A stretch of DNA of 64,000 bases from an uncultured Amylibacter sp. (GTDB lineage Bacteria > Pseudomonadota > Alphaproteobacteria > Rhodobacterales > Rhodobacteraceae): assembly GCA_943846615.1 (NCBI GenBank), contig OX044354.1, positions 1,877,001 through 1,941,000 on the forward strand. The letters are read 5' to 3'. The translations under genes and the position numbers were made by a program. Shown here one piece after another: positions 16,701-24,554 of the stretch. Positions within the stretch are counted from its first letter, which is position 1; every line of letters begins with the position of its first letter. The notes beneath the pieces were generated by a model. The model was not told the origin of the DNA and searched no databases. It saw only the letters and a list, made by a program, of their open reading frames with translations.

Positions 16701-17041
16701 ACAGGACTGTCGGTTAAGACCAACCGACAGCCGACAATTAACTTTGGCAGGTTTAGGGCCTTGGGACGTATGATCGCTTGAACGTGACCAACGTCTTGTC
16801 GGGATGACCCGTCAATCGGGCGTTCTGCGCTGATATGGTTGTCTTTATCCGCCTCCCGCCTTAGTTCTTTAAGTGCCGCATAGGCCCGTACTACACCTGC
16901 CATTGAATTGCGGTCAGTAATCGCAATAGCGGTTAATTCCAGTTCCGCGGCACGCATAATCAGTTCTTCGGGGTGCGATGCGCCGGTTAAAAACGTAAAG
17001 TTCGTTGTTACGCAAAGTTCTGCGTAATTTTCATGGTTCAT
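13724..17041 (-). CDS. dnaE2: Error-prone DNA polymerase III alpha subunit, DnaE2/ImuC
   Basis: 1105 aa C-family polymerase. The N-terminal PHP domain (YAELCVTTNFTFLTGASHPEEL, read as YAELCVTTNF and TFLTGASHPEEL) is followed by the catalytic domain, with PPDIDVDFEHERREEV carrying palm Asp residues near 400, the helix-hairpin-helix region, and a C-terminal OB fold (VCGLVITRQRPGTASG near 1000). It lacks the C-terminal tail of replicative DnaE1 and groups with ImuC by length and by its partners. It performs mutagenic translesion synthesis with ImuA and ImuB. The start overlaps the imuB stop by 4 nt (ATGA). Confidence 0.96.
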   Translation of the reverse strand: MNHENYAELCVTTNFTFLTGASHPEELIMRAAELELTAIAITDRNSMAGVVRAYAALKELRREADKDNHISAERPIDGSSRQDVGHVQAIIRPKALNLPKLIVGCRLVLTDSPVEWIALPCDRAAYARLCRLLTRGKRRAEKGDCHLQYSDLLEGCTGIILIALPPHDLTSAIRPIQDMQRRYPGFIFCGTAPRYNGDDQTYFNACAHLAHKTAAPMVAVGDVLMHKAARRQLADVLTCIREQITIDEIGTRALPNAERRLKGHTDLARLFRNHPAALRRSLEIAARCSFCLSELSYEYPDEISNGEDPQARLSRLAMAGLATRYPNGPTPKAQRQVKKELALVEKLKFPAYFLTVHDIVEFARKEGILCQGRGSAANSILCYLLGITDVSPETIAMVVERFVSEHRGEPPDIDVDFEHERREEVIQHIYRKYGRHRAGLCATVTHFRSRGAIREVGKVMGLSQDVTASLSGQIWGSSNRGADPDRIQELGLDLNDRRLAQTIRLIGEIIGFPRHLSQHVGGFVITKGRLDELCPIENAAMDDRTIIEWDKDDIDTLGILKVDILGLGMLSCIRKSFDLLARYEQMSLSIADVPQEDSATYDMLCVADAVGVFQVESRAQMNFLPRMKPRTFYDLVIEVAIVRPGPIQGGMVQPYIKRRQGLEKSEPFGPALEAVTKRTLGVPLFQEQAMQIAIVGASFTPAEADHLRRSIASFRRMGTIGKFRDKFTQGMRANGYTQEVAERCFGQIEGFADYGFPESHAAAFAMLTYVSSWLKCHHPAIFACALLNSQPMGFYAPAQIVRDVREHQVEVRAISVNHSAWDNTLERRMDGTLALRLGFRQIKGFKEVDADWIAAARGNGFSDVEAVWMRAGISPAALERLAEADAFGDIGLNRRDALWQVKAIRSPRPLPLFDNKIDGEGIQEASVALPMMHLGEEVVEDYVAMRLSLRAHPMELLRGSFRGLTSHIELPTAPLARTSVCGLVITRQRPGTASGVIFLTLEDETGVSNVVVWPKVYERFRRAVMSGRLLKITGYLQREGIVVHLIAQNVEDMSHYLSELGHPMDEVIGETQIQADDTPRPRKHQTRAMHPRDQAKRLFPSRDFH

Positions 17042-18504
17042 GGAAATTCACCATGCACGAACCAACTTGGGTTTTGCGGCGTATAAAACATCCAAAGCCG
17101 CCGCCCCTCATTCGTTTCCACCTTCCAGTAATCACGTACGCCAGATTGCCAATTTTCATCTGGCAGCCACCATTCAGGTGCAATGCGTTCAGGACCTGTG
17201 ATATGCCCAACAGTGAAATACATACGCCGCCATCGTATCGATTTCGGTGGGATGGAGCCTGTGCCTTGGATACGCTCTGGATTGAATAGTTGTATGGGGC
17301 GCTCGCGATCACGTCCCCATGATCCGTCTGCTTCGGAATAGGCAACGGGTGCGATCGTAAAGCTGTGTTCTGGGATATGGCTATCGGCAGGTAAAAGCCG
17401 CTGTACATTCTCCAGTCCAATCCGGTTCCCAATGCGGGTGATCAGGTCGTCCAGGTGGCCGTTTGTTTTACCCGTTGTGTGGCTAATTTGTTTGGTCGCT
17501 AACCTTTCAACCTGTGTTGCAATCAAACGTAACTGGTCGATCCCAAATCCTGCATCAATTCCCCCAATTCCACGCGTAAACAAGGGTAATATTCGCGCAG
17601 GATCGCGCATCGGGCACGCTAGACGTAGCTCGATCTGTTGTGTGCCCCTGTCAACACGACGCAAGTTCAGGGATAGAACGCGCGCACCCACTTCCTGTTG
17701 TTTTAATCGGTCACAAAGTTGGGTCAGTAGGCGTTCTGTCCCCGCCAAGACATCCGCTTCAAGACCAATCGGATCTGGTAGATTAAGTCGTGCTTGGTAT
17801 CTGGGCGGATCTTCTATGGGGGATATATCTTCGGGCTGTGCACCCAATGCTTGGTCAAGCCGCAACAACACGACAGCCCCGAACCGCCGGGTGATGGTGC
17901 TGCGCGGTAATGCGGTTAAATCCAAAATTTTGCGAATGCCCAACCGTTGCAAAGAGATGCACGTTTTAGAGTCCAATCGTAATGCTGCGATGGGCAAGGC
18001 GCCAATAGCATTCAAAGATTGACCTTCTGTAGCGATGCCTTTGCCATAATGGGCAATTGCCCACGCCGCTCCACGCGTGTCGGCCATGCCGCTGCGAACC
18101 GAAATGCCTGCGCGTTCAATCCGCCAGTGGATATCGTTTAAAAATGTGACCTCATTTTGGTAAAGATGCACGGAACCTGTAACATTTAGGACGAGGCCAT
18201 CCACGCCCTCAATCCCAACCCAAGGACAATAGCGTTTGGCCCATTTCACAAGGGTATGTAGAAACCGTTGATCCCCTTCTATATCTACGGGCCGCGTTTG
18301 AAGATTGGGACAGAAGGCGCGTGCGTCTGCATATCCCATGCCTACGTGTAATCCTTCGTTTGTGGCCAGTTGGTTGAGGCAGTAAAGTCGTTCCGTATTA
18401 TTTTGCCGCTCTATCAAAGCAAAAGGTGCATCAATCGGCCACGCCCGAAGAAACCGGTCACTGGCCAGTCTTGGAAACCACAATGATACGACGCGTTTCT
18501 GCAT
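17038..18504 (-). CDS. imuB: ImuB, inactive Y-family polymerase homologue
   Basis: 488 aa from ATG 18504 (MQKRVVSLWFPRLASDRFLR), chosen because all ImuB proteins start with this block; longer in-frame extensions overlap imuA deeply. It has the Y-family fold, but the first catalytic acidic motif of DinB (DxD) is absent, with LWFPRLASD in its place. ImuB is known as a hub that tethers ImuA and DnaE2 to the beta clamp. It overlaps imuA by 47 nt and dnaE2 by 4 nt, forming one operon. Confidence 0.92.
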   Translation of the reverse strand: MQKRVVSLWFPRLASDRFLRAWPIDAPFALIERQNNTERLYCLNQLATNEGLHVGMGYADARAFCPNLQTRPVDIEGDQRFLHTLVKWAKRYCPWVGIEGVDGLVLNVTGSVHLYQNEVTFLNDIHWRIERAGISVRSGMADTRGAAWAIAHYGKGIATEGQSLNAIGALPIAALRLDSKTCISLQRLGIRKILDLTALPRSTITRRFGAVVLLRLDQALGAQPEDISPIEDPPRYQARLNLPDPIGLEADVLAGTERLLTQLCDRLKQQEVGARVLSLNLRRVDRGTQQIELRLACPMRDPARILPLFTRGIGGIDAGFGIDQLRLIATQVERLATKQISHTTGKTNGHLDDLITRIGNRIGLENVQRLLPADSHIPEHSFTIAPVAYSEADGSWGRDRERPIQLFNPERIQGTGSIPPKSIRWRRMYFTVGHITGPERIAPEWWLPDENWQSGVRDYWKVETNEGRRLWMFYTPQNPSWFVHGEFP

Positions 18505-19027
18505 CCCAACGGATATCCCACGTTTTAAATGTTCCTGATTTGTTCTTAATAAGTTTCCAGCGCTGAAGAGTCGAGTCCGTTGCGTCGAAAAGGGGCGCGC
18601 AATGCCACCGGGTTTCGGCTGCATTACTGCCCATCCCGTCCTGGATAATGCAAAGACCGATTGTGCCGCCGGTTTTTGCGGCCAGTTGCAATCGACGCCC
18701 AACAGTAAGGCCGATTGGCTTTGTCAGTTCAATAATAGCCAAAGTTACCGCACCAGATCGCAAGGTTTCTTCGGCGGTAGCCAAAACTTCCGTCTCATCC
18801 TTGCCTTTGGCAATTATAAGGTCGTGGGGGTCAAAATAGTGGTTAAACCCCAATGGATTGATCTGGTCTGTTTGCCAGGCCGTACGCACCCACAATGCCG
18901 TCCCTCGCGCCTGTCCCGCAACGGCACAAGCAAAGCTCACGGCGCTGGGCCCACATACCTCATGTACGCGGTTTTCTTTAAGGGGGAAATGCTTTTGGAA
19001 TTCTGACGTCATAGTAGCGTTTACCAT
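18458..19027 (-). CDS. imuA: ImuA, SOS mutagenesis RecA-like protein
   Basis: 189 aa from Met at 19027; Met at 19012 is an alternative, and an upstream in-frame ATG at 19072 would overlap the preceding gene. It resembles SulA/ImuA-type RecA-fold proteins: EVCGPSAVSFACAVAGQARG, HDLIIAKGKDETEVLATAEE, GLTVGRRLQLAAKTGGTIG. It is short for the family (often 220-270 aa) and the P-loop is degenerate. Only 23 nt separate it from the upstream hydroxyacid dehydrogenase gene, and I found no GTTC-N7-GTTC LexA box in the gap or just upstream, so the SOS promoter may lie further away. Confidence 0.85.
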   Translation of the reverse strand: MVNATMTSEFQKHFPLKENRVHEVCGPSAVSFACAVAGQARGTALWVRTAWQTDQINPLGFNHYFDPHDLIIAKGKDETEVLATAEETLRSGAVTLAIIELTKPIGLTVGRRLQLAAKTGGTIGLCIIQDGMGSNAAETRWHCAPLFDATDSTLQRWKLIKNKSGTFKTWDIRWDAETRRIIVVSKTGQ

Positions 19028-19050
19028 CTTAAAGGAATTCTTCCTAAAAC

Positions 19051-20034
19051 CTAAACGTTGGGGATAATCCAATTCGGTGGGCGATGCCCGTCTTGGTGCA
19101 TTTTGATATTCAAAATCACCGTCTCACCCATTTCATGGCGTGCTTCTTGGGTGGCTGATCCCATATGGGGCAACAACATGACATTTGGCAAATCGCACAA
19201 TGTTTGGTTCACATCGGTTCCCGTGGCCAATACGTCCAGCCCAGCGCCCGCTAAACGTCCATTCGTCAACGCATCCTCAAGGGCTGCCTCGTCGATCAAA
19301 CCACCGCGTGCGGTGTTCACAACAAATGCTGTTGGTTTCATCTGGGCCAATGCGGTGGCATCCAAAATGTTTTGGGTTTCGTCGGTCAAAGGACAACAGA
19401 TCGCCAAAATGTCCACCTCTGGTAACAGGCCGTGCAGGCTGTCGTGATATGTTGCGTTTAAACGGGTTTCCGTATCTGGATGGGCCTTGCGACGGTTATG
19501 GTAATGCACGTTTAATCCGAAAACACGCGCACGTTCTGCCAATGCGGTGCCGATGCGCCCCATGCCCAATATGCCCAATGTTTTGCCACTGACGCGTGCG
19601 CCCAATAATGCGGATGGTGCCCAGCCCTGCCATTCGCCTGATTCCATCACTGTGGAACCTTCCTTAAATCGGCGCATCACGGCCAAGATCAACGCGATAG
19701 TCATGTCGGCCGTATCCGCCGAACTGATGGTTGGTGAATTTGCGACCAAGATGCCCGCCTTATGCGCACCGTCTACATCGATGTGATCCACGCCAGATCC
19801 GTAATTCGCCAGCAATCTCAGCCGATCACCCGCTTGGGCCAATAATTCCGCATCAATCTGATCATTCAATGTCGGCACCAAAACATCGGCGCGTTGCATT
19901 GCGGATATCAATTGGTCACGGCTGAACGGCACATCGCTTTGGTTCAATTCCACGTCAAACAGCTCTTTCAAACGCGCCTCGACGGTGTCGGGCAACTTGC
20001 GTGTCACGATGACTTTGAAATCTGAATTTGGCAT
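19051..20034 (-). CDS. D-2-hydroxyacid dehydrogenase (glyoxylate/hydroxypyruvate reductase-like)
   Basis: 327 aa. The NAD(P)-binding motif is GILGMGRIGTALAERARVFG near residues 155-175 with HNRRK after the second strand, which suggests NADPH preference. Catalytic Arg is in NTARGGLIDE, Glu follows about 29 residues later in the usual position, and His is in LLPHMGSAT. It probably reduces glyoxylate or hydroxypyruvate. Transcribed toward imuA with a 23-nt gap. Several related enzymes act on other 2-ketoacids, so the exact substrate is open. Confidence 0.9.
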   Translation of the reverse strand: MPNSDFKVIVTRKLPDTVEARLKELFDVELNQSDVPFSRDQLISAMQRADVLVPTLNDQIDAELLAQAGDRLRLLANYGSGVDHIDVDGAHKAGILVANSPTISSADTADMTIALILAVMRRFKEGSTVMESGEWQGWAPSALLGARVSGKTLGILGMGRIGTALAERARVFGLNVHYHNRRKAHPDTETRLNATYHDSLHGLLPEVDILAICCPLTDETQNILDATALAQMKPTAFVVNTARGGLIDEAALEDALTNGRLAGAGLDVLATGTDVNQTLCDLPNVMLLPHMGSATQEARHEMGETVILNIKMHQDGHRPPNWIIPNV

Positions 20035-20138
20035 GGAAAAATTCTCCTACTGGATTTCTTGTGCGTATTCTGGCAAATTCTGTCCCAAGGGGAAAGGCAC
20101 AAAGCCATCATAAACAAAACCCCAAATAAAGGCGAGCA

Positions 20139-20636
20139 ATGTTTAAATCAAGCATCGTAATTGCAGGTATTTTTTCAATCTGCTTTGGTGGCAATATATG
20201 GGCCCAAGAACGCGGGCCCGTAACGAACCTGCCGTTGCCACGTTTCGTTTCGATGAAAGCAGGCGAAGGATATGCGCGTCGTGGACCATCAAAATCACAC
20301 CGTATCGATTGGGTTTATAAACACCGATCCATGCCGTTGATGATCACGGGTGAATACGAACACTGGCGCCGCGTCCAAGATATCGACGGGCAGGGTGGTT
20401 GGATGCATTTTCGCCTGTTGTCTGGCGTGCGAACGGTGATGTTTAAGGGCGAAAAAACCCCCCTTCGCCGTCGTTCATATGAGGGCGCAGAGGCGCGTGC
20501 ATTTGCCGAACAGGGCGTGATTGCGAAGCTGGACGAATGCAACGTCGATTGGTGCAAAGTATTCATTGGGCGTCAAAACGGCTGGGTGATGAAATCCGAA
20601 ATTTGGGGGGTAACCGCCGAAGAATTGCGCGATTAA
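20139..20636 (+). CDS. Secreted SH3-like domain protein
   Basis: 165 aa. A signal peptide ends at about residue 22 (IFSICFGGNIWAQ). The mature part has two bacterial SH3-like (DUF1058) repeats: LPRFVSMKAGEGYARRGPS with HRIDWVY and the ending WRRVQDIDGQGGWMHFRLLSG, then a second half with TPLRRR and NGWVMKSEIWGV. Such proteins are periplasmic and may bind cell wall; function is not established. AAGGCGAG lies upstream of the ATG. It is divergent from the dehydrogenase gene. Confidence 0.85.
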   Translation: MFKSSIVIAGIFSICFGGNIWAQERGPVTNLPLPRFVSMKAGEGYARRGPSKSHRIDWVYKHRSMPLMITGEYEHWRRVQDIDGQGGWMHFRLLSGVRTVMFKGEKTPLRRRSYEGAEARAFAEQGVIAKLDECNVDWCKVFIGRQNGWVMKSEIWGVTAEELRD

Positions 20637-20741
20637 CCACGCCGAACATTTTGGTTACCATTATTGGTGAAACAGGGTTGTGAACTGGCCACGTTTTCCG
20701 ATAGGCTGATTGTATAGATTTACGATATTTTAAAAGTTTTT

Positions 20742-21914
20742 ATGGGTTGTAACCGTATGAAACGTGTGTGCGTAGAGGGCTGGCGGAATATTAATCATTC
20801 GTATGCAATGGTTAATCAATTTCAACTATTGGAAATGGCGAAATTTCCGATGGAATTACGTCATACTGATACACCTCACTATAAATCAACATGGAATGCC
20901 AAGGATAACGCAAGCGGTTTAAACGCCGATCAAACCGCCACTCTAAAAGCGATCAAACAGCCAGACCCAACCGAAAAACTGGATGCAATTTACCGCATCG
21001 AATACCCGTTCAATTTTGCATCTAGCCGCGCGGATCATACCTTTGTGTTCGGTACGACCGAACATCAAACACTGGAAGATAAATTTGTAAAGCGAACGGT
21101 TGCACAAGCGAATGGGGACGAAAGTTTCACCATTATTACCCCATCGCAATGGTCAAAACAGGGCTACTTGCGGGCTGGGTTTTCAGATGAAAAGGTGCGC
21201 GTTGTACCCCACGGTATAAACCCAGATAATTTACACATTGCAAAACCACAAAAACGTGCACGGTTTCGCAAAAATATCGGGTTGTCGGATACGGATTTCA
21301 TGCTGTTATCAATGGGTGCGATGACGCCAAACAAGGGTGTCGATATTTTGGTCATTGCATTTGCACTGTTACATCAGAAATTTGATAACCTAAAATTGGT
21401 TTTGAAAGATCAAAGTAACCTTTACGGTGCGACCGCGCAAAACGTGATCAATAACGTCAGAAAAACCAAATTCGCGAACCTTTTGACGGATGAATGCCTG
21501 TCCGACATCTCTATCATTTCCGACAACCTGACCCTAAACCAAATCCACGGACTATACGCCGCTACGGATTGTCTGGTATCACCATACCGCGCCGAAGGTT
21601 TCAACCTAACCCCGTTAGAGGCCGCGGCCTGCGGCGTTCCAATTGTGGTAACCAAAGGCGGCGCGACAGACGAATTTTTCAACCCTTGTATGGGCGCCCA
21701 AATCGAAAGCACCCTTTCTTCATTCGAAGCAAACGACCCACGCGCATTCCTGAACCCGCAATTGGATTCCTTGATCCATGAGCTGGAAAAACTCATCACA
21801 GGCCAAAACAAATGTGGCGGGGAACTGGGCAGCCAGTTCGTACACGAAAACTTCTCTTGGAACCGCGTGACGAAACAACTGGTGTCACTGTTTGGGGTGG
21901 ATGTGGGGGCTTAA
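20742..21914 (+). CDS. Glycosyltransferase, family 4-like
   Basis: 390 aa; ATG 20757 (MKRVCVEGWRNINHSYA) is an equally good start. The C-terminal Rossmann domain carries LSMGAMTPNKGVDILVIAF and the retaining GT4 pattern with EGFNLTPLEAAACGVPIV near residues 285-302 (E-x7-E). The N-terminal acceptor domain begins with VEGWRNINHSYAMVNQFQLL. Likely transfers a sugar to a cell-surface glycan; donor and acceptor unknown. It stands alone, and its stop shares TTAA with the convergent gene's stop. Confidence 0.85.
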   Translation: MGCNRMKRVCVEGWRNINHSYAMVNQFQLLEMAKFPMELRHTDTPHYKSTWNAKDNASGLNADQTATLKAIKQPDPTEKLDAIYRIEYPFNFASSRADHTFVFGTTEHQTLEDKFVKRTVAQANGDESFTIITPSQWSKQGYLRAGFSDEKVRVVPHGINPDNLHIAKPQKRARFRKNIGLSDTDFMLLSMGAMTPNKGVDILVIAFALLHQKFDNLKLVLKDQSNLYGATAQNVINNVRKTKFANLLTDECLSDISIISDNLTLNQIHGLYAATDCLVSPYRAEGFNLTPLEAAACGVPIVVTKGGATDEFFNPCMGAQIESTLSSFEANDPRAFLNPQLDSLIHELEKLITGQNKCGGELGSQFVHENFSWNRVTKQLVSLFGVDVGA

Positions 21915-22369
21915 CTCATAATTCGTGCGTAAAGATTGTTTGCCAATCCCCGTGCATGCCATCCCCAATGAGCATACATTTGGCGAAAACATGTGTGGGC
22001 ATCGTCAATATGAACATTTTCGGCATACCATATGACCTGACGCATTTCCCTTGTGATATCTGCAATGTCGTCAATTGCATCACCTGTCCCGAGTGCGCTT
22101 TGATCACCTAATTTCAGCGGGTCAACAGTTGAATAAAACCCTAACTTTGGAAAACGCAGGCCAGTTTCTTTCCAAATAACGTTCCAGTCTTCATCTGGTG
22201 GTTGCTTATACATATCAGTAAATTGCGCAGGCGGTGTTTTATGATATGCAGAAATTAATTCATCAACGACTTCCAGCAATTCAGCGTCCGTTGGCGGTGT
22301 GCCAGTCCAAACGACATTCAAAAACTTTTGCGCCGCCTTTACCGTGTCTGATTGTAAAAAATCGGCCAT
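21911..22369 (-). CDS. DUF5063-like protein
   Basis: 152 aa from ATG 22369 (MADFLQSDTVKAAQKFLN), whose start lies directly after the M3 peptidase stop (TGATATG), so the two are probably translationally coupled. A helical protein; the C-terminal block DDIADITREMRQVIWYAEN and HWGWHARGLANNLYARIM resembles DUF5063, where a conserved HWG-HA motif ends the protein. No catalytic motif recognised. The stop overlaps the stop of the convergent glycosyltransferase. Confidence 0.7.
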   Translation of the reverse strand: MADFLQSDTVKAAQKFLNVVWTGTPPTDAELLEVVDELISAYHKTPPAQFTDMYKQPPDEDWNVIWKETGLRFPKLGFYSTVDPLKLGDQSALGTGDAIDDIADITREMRQVIWYAENVHIDDAHTCFRQMYAHWGWHARGLANNLYARIMS

Positions 22370-22370
22370 A

Positions 22371-24392
22371 TCAAACCAACCCACGCCCCTTCAACAACGC
22401 CTCCACCTTCGGCAATGATCCCCGAAAATTCGTATACAACTCTTCTGCGGTTTTTGATCCACCTGCGGACAGGATATGTTCCTCCAAGCGCGCGGCTAAA
22501 TCGGCATCAAACGGATCGCCGGCCTCTTCGAATGCTTCGAATGCATCTGCGTCCATCACCTCGGACCACATATAGCTGTAATATCCGCTGGAATACCCGT
22601 CGCCAGAAAATACATGCGCGAAATGCGGGGTAGCGTGGCGCATGGTGATGGCCGCTGGCATGCCGATGCGATCCAAAACCTCTGCCTGTTTTTGCAACGG
22701 GTCGGCGGGTGGCGTTTCCGTGTGAAACGCCAGATCAACCAATGCGCTGGCGGTATACTCCACGGTGCTAAACCCCATATCGAAATTTTCCGCTGCCAAC
22801 AGGCGTTGCAGTAATTCCGCTGGCATTGCTTCGCCCGTATCCGCATGACGCGCATATTTTTCCAAAACGGATGGTACCGACAACCAATGCTCATACAGCT
22901 GGCTGGGTAATTCCACGAAATCACGCGCCACAGATGTCCCAGAGATATAGGCGTATTTTACATCTGAAAGCATCGAATGCAGCGCGTGACCAAACTCATG
23001 GAACAATGTACGCGCGTCATCAAAGGTCAATAAACTGGGTTGACCCGCTGGTGCCTTGGCGAAATTGCATACATTCACAGTAATCGGGCGCTGTTCGCCA
23101 TCCATCGCGGATTGCCCGCGAAACCGCGAACACCATGCGCCCGAACGTTTCGATGAACGCGCGAAATAATCGCCCACAAATACCGCCATGTGGCGACCAT
23201 CGCGCGTCACTTCCCATGCGCGGGCATCTTCGTGATACAGCGGTACATCCAATTCGCGAAATTCCAAACCAAACAGTTTGTTCGCGCAATCAAACGATGC
23301 TTCGATCATCTGATCCAATTGGAAATACGGCTTTAATTCCGCCTCGTCCAAATCATGTTCCGCCGCGCGGCGTTTTTCCGCATAATACCGCCAATCCCAA
23401 GGTGCTAAATCCGCATCAATCCCGTCGGCCACCATCATTTCGCCCAGCACGGTTGCATCCGCATCCGCGGCCGCCTTGGCTGGCTCCCATACGGCCATCA
23501 ATAAATCACGCACCTTGTCTGGTGTTCCCGCCATTTCTGGTTCCAGTTTGAAATCACTGAACGTATCAAATCCCAATAGGTTCGCACGCTCTTTACGCAA
23601 CTCCAACGTTTCACGCACAATATCGCGGTTGTCCGTTTCGCCTGCATTGGCGCCACGTTTCCCCCAAGCTTCGAACGCCTTTTGGCGCAGATCGCGGCGC
23701 GGTGAAAATTGCAAAAACGGCACGATCAAACTGCGCGACAGGGTGATGACGTAGCCATCAATATCGCGATCCGTTGCCGCTTGTGCCGCCGCATCGATTA
23801 AAAACTGTGGGCAACCGTCCATGTCTTCGCGGGACAACTCCATGAACCATGTACGCTCATCCGCCAACAGGTTTTGCATAAATTGCGTGCCTAATTTTGC
23901 CAATGTTTGCAAAACATCCTTCAACCGATCCCGATCCGCCCCGCGTAATTTTGCACCAGACCGCACAAAGCGTTTGAAATACAATTCTAACACACGGGCT
24001 TGCTCATCGATCAGGTTCAATTCGGCACGTGTTTCGTACAGGGTTTCAATCCGCGCAAACAATGCTTCGTTCATCATGATCTCGGAATTCAAGGCGGCGA
24101 ATTTTGGCGACAAATCACGCTGTAATGCCTCTAATGTTTCATTGGAATTTGAACCCGTCAAATTTGCGAAAACCCCCGCGACCTTGTCCATCAACGTGTC
24201 CGAACGTTCTAATGCTTCGATAGTGTTTTCAAACGTTGGTTGGCTGTCGTCGACAATCGCCGCGACTGCTGCGCGAGTTTCGGCAAATGCGGCATCAAAC
24301 GCATCTGCATAGTGCTCATCGTTGATTAATTCAAAAGGTGGCATTTCAAATTCGCGCGTCCAATCGGACAGAAATGGATTTTGGGCAGACAT
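22371..24392 (-). CDS. M3 family oligopeptidase
   Basis: 673 aa from ATG 24392 (MSAQNPFLSDWTREFEMPPF), preceded by CAGGAG; an ATG at 24416 lacks a ribosome site. The zinc motif is HEFGH at 465-469 (ARTLFHEFGHALH), with the third ligand expected in the following helix region. Length and motifs match oligopeptidase A/peptidyl-dipeptidase Dcp, cytoplasmic zinc peptidases that degrade short peptides. Runs into the DUF5063-like gene. Confidence 0.93.
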   Translation of the reverse strand: MSAQNPFLSDWTREFEMPPFELINDEHYADAFDAAFAETRAAVAAIVDDSQPTFENTIEALERSDTLMDKVAGVFANLTGSNSNETLEALQRDLSPKFAALNSEIMMNEALFARIETLYETRAELNLIDEQARVLELYFKRFVRSGAKLRGADRDRLKDVLQTLAKLGTQFMQNLLADERTWFMELSREDMDGCPQFLIDAAAQAATDRDIDGYVITLSRSLIVPFLQFSPRRDLRQKAFEAWGKRGANAGETDNRDIVRETLELRKERANLLGFDTFSDFKLEPEMAGTPDKVRDLLMAVWEPAKAAADADATVLGEMMVADGIDADLAPWDWRYYAEKRRAAEHDLDEAELKPYFQLDQMIEASFDCANKLFGLEFRELDVPLYHEDARAWEVTRDGRHMAVFVGDYFARSSKRSGAWCSRFRGQSAMDGEQRPITVNVCNFAKAPAGQPSLLTFDDARTLFHEFGHALHSMLSDVKYAYISGTSVARDFVELPSQLYEHWLSVPSVLEKYARHADTGEAMPAELLQRLLAAENFDMGFSTVEYTASALVDLAFHTETPPADPLQKQAEVLDRIGMPAAITMRHATPHFAHVFSGDGYSSGYYSYMWSEVMDADAFEAFEEAGDPFDADLAARLEEHILSAGGSKTAEELYTNFRGSLPKVEALLKGRGLV

Positions 24393-24554
24393 CGAAAACT
24401 CCTGTAACTTTCCCATAACCTAGGCACGTTTTGCCGCCATATCCAGCGCCAACCATACACATTGTCGTTTTTTGAAAGAAACAGTCGGCACCCCTAGCGC
24501 GAGCCGCCAATTTTCTGCAATTCTGGATGCAATTAAATCTGCGGAGATTCGAAA

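Noticed and set aside
24417-24554. Possible glycine or folate riboswitch before the GcvT-fused gene
   Set aside because: The divergent gap shows no tandem glycine-aptamer core and no stable helix set that I can recognise.
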